NCBI RefSeq assembly: GCF_010119205.1
Contig: NZ_WRXM01000001.1
Coordinates: forward strand, 744,001 to 808,000
Direction of reading: 5' to 3'
DNA length: 64,000 nt
DNA from: Haloarcula limicola
GTDB lineage: Archaea; Halobacteriota; Halobacteria; Halobacteriales; Haloarculaceae
Position 1 is the stretch's first letter, and each line of letters starts with the position of its first letter. Positions 18,013 to 25,561 of the stretch are shown here, in pieces. The translations under genes and the position numbers were made by a program. The notes beneath the pieces are model-generated. The model saw only the letters and a list, made by a program, of their open reading frames with translations. It had not been told where the DNA came from and did no database searches.

Positions 18013-18708
18013 ATGCAATTCGACACGTGGGAACCGGTGTACGAAGCGATCCTCGCCGACTTCGGCTATCCGCGCGACGGCGACGAGACCGCCCGAGACG
18101 CGCTCGGCGAACTGCTGCGGGAAACCGACACCTACCGACCGGAAGGCGTGGGATTCGACGGGAAAACGGTCGCTATCGCCGGTGCGGGTCCGTCGCTCGA
18201 AGCCGAGGCCGACCGAGCCGACGAGGCCGACGTCGTCGTCGCCGCCTCGGTGGCCGCCGACCGCCTCCGAGACGCCAGCGTCGCCGTCGACGCGATGGTG
18301 ACCGACCTCGATAAGAACCCCGAGACCGGCCGCGACCTCACGCGGGCGGGGACGCCCGTGTTCGTCCACGCTCACGGCGACAACGTCTCCGCGCTCGAAG
18401 AGCACGTTCCGACCTACGACGCCGCCTTCGTCGTGCCGACGACGCAGGCCGCACCCACCGAGGCGGTCCACGACTTCGGCGGGTTCACCGACGGCGACCG
18501 GGCCGCGTTCGCCGCCGATCACTTCGGGGCCGAGCGGTTGACGTTCCTCGGGTGGAACTTCGACGACCCGGACGTCTCCCCGGAGAAACGCCGCAAGCTC
18601 GGCTGGGCCGAGCGGCTGCTGTACTGGCTCGAACGCCGCCGCGACGAACGCTTCTCGGTCCTCGACGGGCGGCGGACCGACATCGACCCGGTAGTCAGTC
18701 CGCGGTAG
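18013..18708 (+). CDS. mptE: 6-hydroxymethyl-7,8-dihydropterin diphosphokinase, archaeal MptE type
   Basis: A 231-residue DUF115-family enzyme that replaces FolK in archaea, adding pyrophosphate to 6-hydroxymethyl-dihydropterin for folate or methanopterin synthesis. Key segments are KTVAIAGAGPSLEAEADRA (about 52-70), AMVTDLDKNPET (about 95-107), FVHAHGDNV and LTFLGWNFDD. The order matches MptE. folP and folA lie 4-6 kb downstream on the other strand, which supports a folate role. Two promoters and a hairpin precede it. Confidence 0.88.
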   Translation: MQFDTWEPVYEAILADFGYPRDGDETARDALGELLRETDTYRPEGVGFDGKTVAIAGAGPSLEAEADRADEADVVVAASVAADRLRDASVAVDAMVTDLDKNPETGRDLTRAGTPVFVHAHGDNVSALEEHVPTYDAAFVVPTTQAAPTEAVHDFGGFTDGDRAAFAADHFGAERLTFLGWNFDDPDVSPEKRRKLGWAERLLYWLERRRDERFSVLDGRRTDIDPVVSPR

Positions 18709-18762
18709 CGAGGGACGCGAGCGACGCGAGTCGCCTCGAAGCGATCGGGTGAAAAATTCCGC

Positions 18763-19761
18763 TCACGGGGCCAGCACGTCGATGGTCGCGTCGATCACGT
18801 CGCGCTCGGCCGCGCGCGGGAACGAGACGTTGACGGCGTCGACGCCGTCGATATCCTCGAAGCGGGCGATCTGGTCCCGACACTCCTCGGGCGTGCCCGC
18901 GGCGGCGATCTCGTCCAGTAAGTCGTCGCCGACGGCCGCCGTGGCGGCTTCCTGTTCGCCGGAGGCCCACCGCTGGGCCACTTCGTCGGCCGTCGCCTCG
19001 TAGCCCTGTCTGGCCAGCGCGTCCCGGTAGTAGGTCCCCATCCCGCCGACGTAGAACGCGATGTGCTGGCGAGTCAGCTCCCTGGCGCGCTCGCGGTCCT
19101 CCAGTGCACAGCAGGGCAGCGAGAGCGTGACGCGCTGGCTCTCCCTGTTCCGGTCGCCCAGCTCCGTGCCGCGCTCGAAGTCGTCAAGTCGCTCGGCGAC
19201 GCCGTCGGCCGTCAACAGCAGGGCGTGCCAACCGTCGGCGAAGCGGCCGGCGAGTTCGACCGACTTCGGGCCGAGCCCGCCCGCGTCCACCGGCGGCACC
19301 GGGTCCGGAGGGTCACAGCGCAGGCGAAAGCCCGACAGCTGGAAGACGTCCCCGTCGTAGTTCACCGTCTCGCCGGAGAGGACTCGCTTGACGATATCGA
19401 CGGTCTCGCGGGTCCGCTTGAGCGGTCGCTCGAAGTCCACGCCGTGCCACCCCTCGATGACGATGGGACCCGACGGCCCGACGCCCAGCCGCAGGCGGCC
19501 GTCCGAGACCTCCTGTAACGTCGCCGCCGTCTGCCCGATGAGCGCGGGCGACCGGGAGTAGACGTTCATGACCGAGGTGCCGATACCGATCTCGTCGGTG
19601 TGCTCGGCGACGCTCGAGAGCGTCGTGACGGCGTCCCGACCCCACGTCTCCGGGAGCCAGACGCGGTCGTAACCGCTCGTTTCGGCGAGTCGGCTCATCC
19701 CGACGAGCGTCTCGACGGAGGGCTGTGCGGCGACGGGCAGGTAGACGTCTCGGTCCGTCAT
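18763..19761 (-). CDS. LLM-class F420-dependent oxidoreductase
   Basis: A 332-residue luciferase-like TIM-barrel enzyme, expected to use reduced F420. The N-terminal YDRVWLPETWGRDAVTTLS, IGIGTSVMNVYSRSPALIGQTAATL and LGVGPSGPIVIEGWHGVDFERPL blocks are typical of the Mer-like group, and the haloarchaeal version is a recognised subfamily. The substrate is unknown. Its ATG overlaps the stop of the upstream SDR by 4 nt, so the two redox enzymes are probably co-translated and may act on the same pathway. Confidence 0.87.
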   Translation of the reverse strand: MTDRDVYLPVAAQPSVETLVGMSRLAETSGYDRVWLPETWGRDAVTTLSSVAEHTDEIGIGTSVMNVYSRSPALIGQTAATLQEVSDGRLRLGVGPSGPIVIEGWHGVDFERPLKRTRETVDIVKRVLSGETVNYDGDVFQLSGFRLRCDPPDPVPPVDAGGLGPKSVELAGRFADGWHALLLTADGVAERLDDFERGTELGDRNRESQRVTLSLPCCALEDRERARELTRQHIAFYVGGMGTYYRDALARQGYEATADEVAQRWASGEQEAATAAVGDDLLDEIAAAGTPEECRDQIARFEDIDGVDAVNVSFPRAAERDVIDATIDVLAP

Positions 19762-20519
19762 AGCTCCGGGGTCTCCTCTATCGACGGCACGCCGCGCGGG
19801 GAGAGGGTCTGGCCGGTGACGAAGGAGGCGGCGTCGCTGGCGAGGAACCGAACGGCGTCGGCGATCTCCGCGCTGACGCCGACATTGCGGTCGACGGACT
19901 CGCGGTCTACCTCCTCGGCGCTGATGCCCATCTGGGATTCGAGGCCCGGCGTCGCCACGTATCCCGGTGCGACGCAGTTGACCCGGACGTCTCTCCCGGC
20001 CCACTCGTAGGCCAGCGTGCGCGTGAGGTTGACGACGGCCGCCTTCGAGGCGGCGTAGTGGCTCATGTACGGCGCGCCGTCCGTGCCGGCCACGCTGGCG
20101 ACGTTGACGACGCTGCCGCCGTCGAGGTGGTCGCTCGCCGCCTGTGAGCAGTTGACCGTCCCCGTGAGGTTCACGTCGACGACAGACTGCCACCCGTTCG
20201 CGGAGATGTCGTCGAACGACGACACGAACGACGCGCCGGCGTTGTTCACCAGCACGTCGAGCCCGCCGAACGCCTCGACGGCCGCCTCGACGAACGCGCC
20301 GACGCCCTCCCGGTCGCGGACGTCGCACTCGACGCCGATGGCGTCGCCCGGGTGCTCGTCGCTGATTTCGCTTGCCGCCGCAGTTATCTCGCTTTCGTCG
20401 CGCGAGCAGACGGCGACGTCGGCCCCGTCGGCGGCGAACGATTCCGCGACGGCCCGCCCGATACCCCGCGACGCCCCCGTGACCACCGCCGGTCCGTCGA
20501 CGCTGAACCTGCCAGACAT
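19758..20519 (-). CDS. Short-chain dehydrogenase/reductase (SDR)
   Basis: A 253-residue classical SDR. The nucleotide-binding motif TGASRGIG lies near residues 14-21, NNAGAS near 88-93, the catalytic serine in the VASVAGTDG region, and the YAASKAA catalytic Tyr-Lys pair near 152-158. The NAD(P)-dependent alcohol or ketone substrate is unknown. The start at 20519 (MSGRF) is preferred because the upstream in-frame codons have no family similarity. It is first in a pair with the F420-type enzyme. Confidence 0.87.
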   Translation of the reverse strand: MSGRFSVDGPAVVTGASRGIGRAVAESFAADGADVAVCSRDESEITAAASEISDEHPGDAIGVECDVRDREGVGAFVEAAVEAFGGLDVLVNNAGASFVSSFDDISANGWQSVVDVNLTGTVNCSQAASDHLDGGSVVNVASVAGTDGAPYMSHYAASKAAVVNLTRTLAYEWAGRDVRVNCVAPGYVATPGLESQMGISAEEVDRESVDRNVGVSAEIADAVRFLASDAASFVTGQTLSPRGVPSIEETPEL

Positions 20520-20635
20520 GGGCCGCACTCCGGCCGCGCGTGGCATAAACCCACAGGCACGTCCGACTCGGCCTGTTGAAACGGATTTCAATCTCCCGGC
20601 GGTTCCTTATCCGACTGGCTCGCCTACGAGCGCCC

Positions 20636-21316
20636 ATGCCTTTCGACCCCGACGCCGTGACGACGGTCACGTTCGACTCCTACAGCACCATCGTCGACGT
20701 CGAAGCGGCCGAGGCGGCGTTACGAGAACGGGTTCCGGACCCCGAACCAGTCTCGCGGCTCTGGCGTTCCCGTTCGCTGGCCTACACGTTCATCGCCAAC
20801 GCCATCGACGCGTACAAACCGTTCTACGAGATGAACCGCGACGCGCTCCAGTACGCGCTGGAGGCCCACGGCGTCGACCTCGACACGGCGGAGCGCGACG
20901 AGATTCTGGCCGTGTACCACGAACTGGACGTCTTCGACGACGTGCGCGACGGGATGAGCCGCCTCTCCGAGGCCGGCTACGACCTCTACGTCGTCTCGAA
21001 CGGCAACCCCGAGATGCTGGAGTCGATGGTCGCCCACGCCGACATCGGCGGTCTCGTCGAGGACACCGTCAGCGCCGACGAGATTCGAACGTTCAAACCC
21101 GCCGCGGAACTGTACCGCCACGCGGCCGCGCGGACGGGGACGCCCATCGACGAGATCGCCCACGTCACGGCGGGGTACTTCGACGTCTACGGCGCGATGC
21201 ACGCCGGAGCGCAGGGCGTGTGGGTGAACCGCGACGACGGCCCGTGGGACGCCTTCGCCGGCGATCCGGACCTGACTATCGAGTCGTTCCACGACCTCGT
21301 CGAGGAGCTGGCCTGA
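20636..21316 (+). CDS. HAD-superfamily hydrolase (haloacid dehalogenase type II-like)
   Basis: A 226-residue HAD hydrolase. The nucleophile motif is FDSYSTIVDV (about residues 13-22), where Tyr replaces the second Asp, as in type II 2-haloacid dehalogenases (DxYGT). Motif II is VVSNGNP, and motif III is the Lys of FKPAAELY. The downstream VTAGYFDVYGAMHAGAQGVWVNR matches motif IV. Actual dehalogenation is not established, and a phosphatase role is also possible. The ATG at 20636 is at the conserved N-terminus. Confidence 0.82.
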   Translation: MPFDPDAVTTVTFDSYSTIVDVEAAEAALRERVPDPEPVSRLWRSRSLAYTFIANAIDAYKPFYEMNRDALQYALEAHGVDLDTAERDEILAVYHELDVFDDVRDGMSRLSEAGYDLYVVSNGNPEMLESMVAHADIGGLVEDTVSADEIRTFKPAAELYRHAAARTGTPIDEIAHVTAGYFDVYGAMHAGAQGVWVNRDDGPWDAFAGDPDLTIESFHDLVEELA

Positions 21317-21350
21317 GCGGCAGGAATGGACGACGCAGACGACCGTCGCG

Positions 21351-22460
21351 TCAGTCGAGTGAGCTGTCGCAGCGCCGTTCGAGCGCGTCCCGCGAGGCGT
21401 CGACGACCGCCGACGGCGCGAGGCCGGCGTCGACCCACGCCGGGAGCCGGTCGTCCGGCCCCGGCGGCCGGATGCTCTCTTCGTACTCCGAGATCTGTGC
21501 TCGCTCCCCGTCGGGGTCGTAGTCGAGGCCGTTGAACGCCGCGTCCGCGGCGTACTGCTTGATGTAGCGGTCCGCGGCCGTCCGGTACGCGTCGGGAAGC
21601 GTCCCGTAGTTCGGGGCGACGCCGCCGTCTTCGAGGGCGCGGAACAGCGCCTCGCCGACTTCGGTCGCCATCGTCGAGAGGCCGCCGCGGCCGCCGACCG
21701 GTCGGTGGTCGTGTCGGTGAATTCCGAGGTCGACCTGCGCGGTGCCCGTCTCGCCGGCCACGCTGTAAGTCTCGCCGAGCATCCCGAGTTCCAATCCCCA
21801 CGCTCGCTGAGCGCGAATCCGTCTCGCGGCGTCGGCGGTGACCGCGAACTCGCCGGCCAGCGGATACCGGAACGCGGAGAGGTACCCCAGCAACGGGTCC
21901 GTGTGCCGGTCCTCCAGGGCGCGCAACAGCGGCGCGACGAACAGCCGCGCGAGGCGGCCGTACAACCGGTCGTCCTCGACGCGCGCGTAGTAGCCCTTGA
22001 CGAACTCGTGGCCCATCGTCAGCGGGGCCAGCAGTCGGGGAACGTGCTTCTCGGCGTACGTCGTCGCGTCGGCGTCGTGGACCGCGACGTAGTCGGCCCG
22101 ACTCGCGGCGACGCCGAGGCCGAGCCAGACGTCCCGCCCTTTGCCCGTCCCCCCGCCTAGGCCGCGGTCGTCGAGGAGCGTCTCTAACGGCGGGGAATCA
22201 CACCACAGCACCGTCACCGGGACGGCGAACTCGCTCGCCCACTCTCGGAACGCGAGGGCGACCTCCCGGGGCGCGCGAAGCGGGACGACGACTTCGCTCG
22301 GTCCGACCGCCGCGAGCGTCTCGAAGACGTGGGCGGGCGTCACGGCCGCCTCCGTCTCGCCGGCGATGGGGACGACGACGGCGCTCTCGGCGACCGGCGC
22401 GTCCGGCGTCGGGTCGGTCAGGTCGTGCAGCGTCGTGATCCGCTCCTGGGCGTAGTCCAT
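21351..22460 (-). CDS. Glycosyltransferase, glucosyl-3-phosphoglycerate synthase-like (GT-A fold)
   Basis: A 369-residue protein with a GT-A nucleotide-sugar fold. It opens with VVVPIAGETEA, has a GLGLGVAASRADYVAVHDAD donor-site region in which DAD acts as the metal-binding motif, and later GYLSAFRYPLAGEFAVTAD. The layout resembles GpgS/MpgS enzymes of compatible-solute synthesis, but the product is not certain. It starts 25 nt after the folP stop and is probably in the same transcript. Confidence 0.7.
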   Translation of the reverse strand: MDYAQERITTLHDLTDPTPDAPVAESAVVVPIAGETEAAVTPAHVFETLAAVGPSEVVVPLRAPREVALAFREWASEFAVPVTVLWCDSPPLETLLDDRGLGGGTGKGRDVWLGLGVAASRADYVAVHDADATTYAEKHVPRLLAPLTMGHEFVKGYYARVEDDRLYGRLARLFVAPLLRALEDRHTDPLLGYLSAFRYPLAGEFAVTADAARRIRAQRAWGLELGMLGETYSVAGETGTAQVDLGIHRHDHRPVGGRGGLSTMATEVGEALFRALEDGGVAPNYGTLPDAYRTAADRYIKQYAADAAFNGLDYDPDGERAQISEYEESIRPPGPDDRLPAWVDAGLAPSAVVDASRDALERRCDSSLD

Positions 22461-22485
22461 CAGTTCGCCTCCGGTGATCGGTCAG

Positions 22486-23664
22486 TCATGGGTCGAGCGC
22501 CTCGGCGAGCGGTTCGAACGCCGCCGTCTCCGGGAGCCGCGCCGTCGCCTCCCGCAGCGCGTCGAGGCGGCCGCCGACGAGGAGGCCGCTCTCTCCCACT
22601 CGGACGACGAGACCGGCCCTCTCGGCGACGGTCAGCAGTTCGTCCACGGACTCGGAGTCGAGCCCGTTCACTTCGAAGACCCGGCCGACGTACGCCTCGC
22701 TCGCGTCCCCGTCCGCACCGATGCGTTCGAGGTGACGAGCGACCTCCATCGGCCGGCGGACGTCCAGTTCGCTCACCGTGACGCCGTCTCGAACGACGCG
22801 CGAGCGCTCGGTGAACGCCTCTCCGACGAGCGCCGCGTCCCGCGTCTCGGCCACGTCGTGCGTGCGAACGACGTGCGCGCCGCGTTCGACCGCCATCGAC
22901 GTGGCGGCGAGGCTGACCGGCAGCGCGTCTTCGGTCGAGCGGTCGGCGACGGACTTCAGGAAGTTCTTGCGGTTGATGGAGACGAGTATCGGACGGGCGT
23001 GACCGCGGAACTCCCGAAGGCGGCGGAACGTCTCGCGGTCGTCTTCCAGGGTCTTTTCCTCGCTCCACCCGCCGAAAGCGGGGTCGACGATGGTCTTGTC
23101 GGTGAAGCCGTTCTGTTCCAGCGCCGCGTATATCTCGTCGACGTAGTCGGCGCGCTCGGCCCACTCCGGGGAGCGGGCCGCTTCCCAGTCGGTCTCCTCG
23201 ACCGCGCCGGGCCGCGCGAGGTCCGGCGGGCTCGCCATCTTGGCGACGGCGGCGTCGTGCTCACGACAGACCGCCGGCATCTCCGGATCCGCGAAGCCGC
23301 AGATGTCGTTGACCATGTCGAAGCCCCGCTTCAGCGCCGCGTCGGCGACCTCGGCGTAGCGCGTCTCGATCGAGAAGACGGCGTCGCCGCTCACCGACTC
23401 GATGGTTTCGACGGCGGTGTCCAGCCGCGCCAGTTCCTGCTCGGGCGTGAGCACGTCCAGGCGCTTGTTCGCCGATTCGAGCCCGATATCGACGATGTCC
23501 GCTCCCTCCGCGACGAGTTCCTCGTCGACGTACGCGGCGGCCTCGCTCGGGTCGTCGTAGACCGACGGGTCGTACGGCGACTCCTCGCTGACGTTCAGTA
23601 CCCCCATGATGCGGGGCGGGTGGTCGTCACCAATTCCCAACCCTGCCGCCTCGACCGTTTGCAT
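22486..23664 (-). CDS. folP: Dihydropteroate synthase with C-terminal extension
   Basis: A 392-residue folate enzyme joining p-aminobenzoate to the pterin pyrophosphate made by MptE. The barrel motifs are IMGVLNVSEESPYD, DIVDIGLESANKRLD, MVNDICGFAD, KTIVDPAFGGWS and AHVVRTHDVAETRDA. The usual enzyme ends near residue 275; about 110 further residues form an extra domain (VSELDVRRPMEVARHLERIG onward) that I cannot assign. It is followed by the glycosyltransferase and preceded by folA. Confidence 0.93.
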   Translation of the reverse strand: MQTVEAAGLGIGDDHPPRIMGVLNVSEESPYDPSVYDDPSEAAAYVDEELVAEGADIVDIGLESANKRLDVLTPEQELARLDTAVETIESVSGDAVFSIETRYAEVADAALKRGFDMVNDICGFADPEMPAVCREHDAAVAKMASPPDLARPGAVEETDWEAARSPEWAERADYVDEIYAALEQNGFTDKTIVDPAFGGWSEEKTLEDDRETFRRLREFRGHARPILVSINRKNFLKSVADRSTEDALPVSLAATSMAVERGAHVVRTHDVAETRDAALVGEAFTERSRVVRDGVTVSELDVRRPMEVARHLERIGADGDASEAYVGRVFEVNGLDSESVDELLTVAERAGLVVRVGESGLLVGGRLDALREATARLPETAAFEPLAEALDP

Positions 23665-23722
23665 GTCCGTCCGAACGGACCGGAGTAGCTAAGGGTTGAT
23701 GATATCGAAGGACGCGCCCCGC

Positions 23723-24217
23723 TCACTCGCCGCTCGGCGGCGAGCGGGGGTCGTCGTGGACGTACTCGACGACGTCGAAGGTGTCGTAGGCGTGGCGGGC
23801 GGTCACGGTCCAGTCGGTCCCGAGGTAGGGGAAGACGCGGCTCCCCACCTCGTACTCGGGCAGTTCGGAGACGAGCGCTCGGTCGGCGTAGGGGAGAAAC
23901 ATCGAGTAGACGGACTGCCCGCCGATGACGTAGCCCCGCTCGTCGCGCGCCGCGACGGCGTCGACCGCGTCCGCGACAGTCGAGACGTAAGTCACCCCCT
24001 CCTCGTCGTACCTGTCCGGGTTTCGAGTGACGACGACCGGGTGGGTGCCCCGGATCCGACTCATCCCCTCGTGGGTCCGCCGCCCGACGACGACGGGATG
24101 GTCAGCGACGCGCTCCTTGTACTGCGTCTCGTCTTCCTCGTAGTACCACGGGATCGTCTCGCCGTCGCCGATGGCGCCGGTCCGGGCGACGCCGGCGATC
24201 AGCGTCAGTTCGGGCAT
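23723..24217 (-). CDS. folA: Dihydrofolate reductase
   Basis: A 164-residue NADPH-dependent DHFR. The N-terminus LTLIAGVARTGAIGDGETIPW matches the halophilic enzymes, the segment VVVGRRTHEGM carries the cofactor arginine pair, and GYVIGGQSVYSMFLPYADR is the late glycine-rich motif. Active-site Trp and acidic residues are in place. It lies just upstream of folP on the same strand, so reduced-folate synthesis is clustered here. Confidence 0.94.
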   Translation of the reverse strand: MPELTLIAGVARTGAIGDGETIPWYYEEDETQYKERVADHPVVVGRRTHEGMSRIRGTHPVVVTRNPDRYDEEGVTYVSTVADAVDAVAARDERGYVIGGQSVYSMFLPYADRALVSELPEYEVGSRVFPYLGTDWTVTARHAYDTFDVVEYVHDDPRSPPSGE

Positions 24218-24309
24218 GTGCGGGGTTACGCCCGCACCGACAAGCGAGTGTCGGCTACGGAATCGGACCCGGCTTCGACCCGAGTTCGGCCGAGTGAGGC
24301 GACTGACAC

Positions 24310-24318
24310 TTTTATTTA
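24310..24318 (+). promoter_or_regulatory. TATA box of the phosphotransferase gene
   Basis: TTTTATTTA is centred 28 nt before the GTG at 24342. It supports the GTG as a leaderless start rather than the more upstream ATGs in frame. Confidence 0.6.
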
Positions 24319-24341
24319 GCCCTCCGTCCTACCCGCTTGCA

Positions 24342-25355
24342 GTGTCGACACCGGAACGGGACATCGAAGCGGTGCTCGACGAGTCGGGTCCCGACTACGA
24401 GGGGTTCTCGTTCGAGACGCCGGCGGGGGGCCACCAGAGCGACGTCTACATGGTGACGCTCCGGCACGGCGGCGAGTCCTACGAGGTCGTGGTGAAGTTC
24501 AAACCGGCGGGCGACGCGCCCTTCGCCGTCGAACCGAAGCTCCACGAGTACGTCGCCGACCGCACCGACGTCCCGGTGCCGCGCATCCTCGTCTTCAAGG
24601 AGGACCCCGAGATGGACGTTCGGCCCTACTTCGTCACCGAGCGCGTCCACGGCGAGAACTTGGCCGAGGAGTTCGCGGGTCTCTCGACTGAGGACCGACG
24701 ACGCGTCATGCGACAGGCCGGGGCCGTCCTCGGCGACATGCACTCCGAGGTCGGCTTCGAGGCGTTCGGTCGCCTCGATCTCCACGACGGCCGGCTCATC
24801 GTCCGAGACTGGATGGGCAGTTGGCGCGAGTACTTCGAGACGCTGACTCGGACGCACCTCTCTCGGCTCGACGATACGCCGTTCGCGGACGTGGCCGAAC
24901 GGGCCGAAGAGCGCATCGAACCCGCGCTCGACCTCGTCCCGGAGGACGGCGTGCCGCGGCTCGTCCACGACGATTTCCGCCCGGCGAACCTCCTGTTCGA
25001 CCCCGGGGCCGACGAGCCGATCACGGCCGTCCTCGACTGGCAGGACGTGCTGGCGGCCCTCCCCGAGTACAACCTCGCACAGACGGAGTTCCTCTTCGTC
25101 GACTCGTCGTTTCGGGACCCCGAGGTCCGCCAGCGGCTCCGCGCGGAGTTTCGCGACGGCTATCTCGAACAACGACCGATGGAGTTCGGCGGCGGCTACG
25201 AAGAGCGCCGACCGCTGTATCAGCTCTCGACGCTGCTGTGGCGGATGGCCGGGTTCGAGGCCGCCTTCGCCGAGCAGTCCGGCTTGGCACAGGCCCGGGC
25301 CGAGGCCCAGTACCGCCAGCAGTTCGAGCGGTTGCTCGACGGTATCCCGCTCTGA
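24342..25355 (+). CDS. Aminoglycoside-phosphotransferase-family kinase
   Basis: A 337-residue APH/choline-kinase-fold protein. The ATP loop region GGHQSDVYMV and Lys in VVVKFKP are near residues 30-55. The catalytic Brenner motif is HDDFRPANLLFD (about 210-221), and the metal site is VLDWQDV. The phosphate acceptor is unknown; homologues phosphorylate small molecules, not only antibiotics. The GTG start at 24342 is chosen from the TATA box at leaderless distance. Confidence 0.82.
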   Translation: MSTPERDIEAVLDESGPDYEGFSFETPAGGHQSDVYMVTLRHGGESYEVVVKFKPAGDAPFAVEPKLHEYVADRTDVPVPRILVFKEDPEMDVRPYFVTERVHGENLAEEFAGLSTEDRRRVMRQAGAVLGDMHSEVGFEAFGRLDLHDGRLIVRDWMGSWREYFETLTRTHLSRLDDTPFADVAERAEERIEPALDLVPEDGVPRLVHDDFRPANLLFDPGADEPITAVLDWQDVLAALPEYNLAQTEFLFVDSSFRDPEVRQRLRAEFRDGYLEQRPMEFGGGYEERRPLYQLSTLLWRMAGFEAAFAEQSGLAQARAEAQYRQQFERLLDGIPL

Positions 25356-25437
25356 GAGCCGTCTCCGGCCACCGTCGCGGTCGGCGGTCGCGTCGCTCGC
25401 CGAAAATTTCACGGTCGTGACAGGATACTTTCACCAG

Positions 25438-25445
25438 TTATAAAT
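25438..25445 (+). promoter_or_regulatory. TATA box upstream of the MacB-type ABC operon
   Basis: TTATAAAT predicts transcription starting near 25467-25469, which coincides with an ATG opening a 30-codon ORF rather than with the main gene start at 25549. Confidence 0.55.
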
Positions 25446-25468
25446 CGTAGTCGAGTGGACGGAGACAC

Positions 25469-25561
25469 ATGGAACAGGTCCCCATCTGTCGCGAGGTCGC
25501 CCTCCAGCCCGAACCTCGAACGAACGTTCGACCGGCGAGGGAGGGACGATGCGGCGTCTGA
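25469..25561 (+). CDS. Predicted leaderless upstream ORF (30 aa) overlapping the next gene
   Basis: An ATG at the predicted transcription start opens 30 codons that end at TGA 25559-25561, 12 nt inside the following gene (start 25549). The peptide is arginine- and proline-rich with two cysteines and no known domain. It could be a regulatory upstream ORF or simply untranslated leader. Confidence 0.3.
   Translation: MEQVPICREVALQPEPRTNVRPAREGRCGV

Noticed and set aside
17853-18314. A plus-strand ORF across the mptE leader
   Set aside because: It runs through the hairpin and the mptE start in another frame, and turns into an Arg-rich shadow of mptE.
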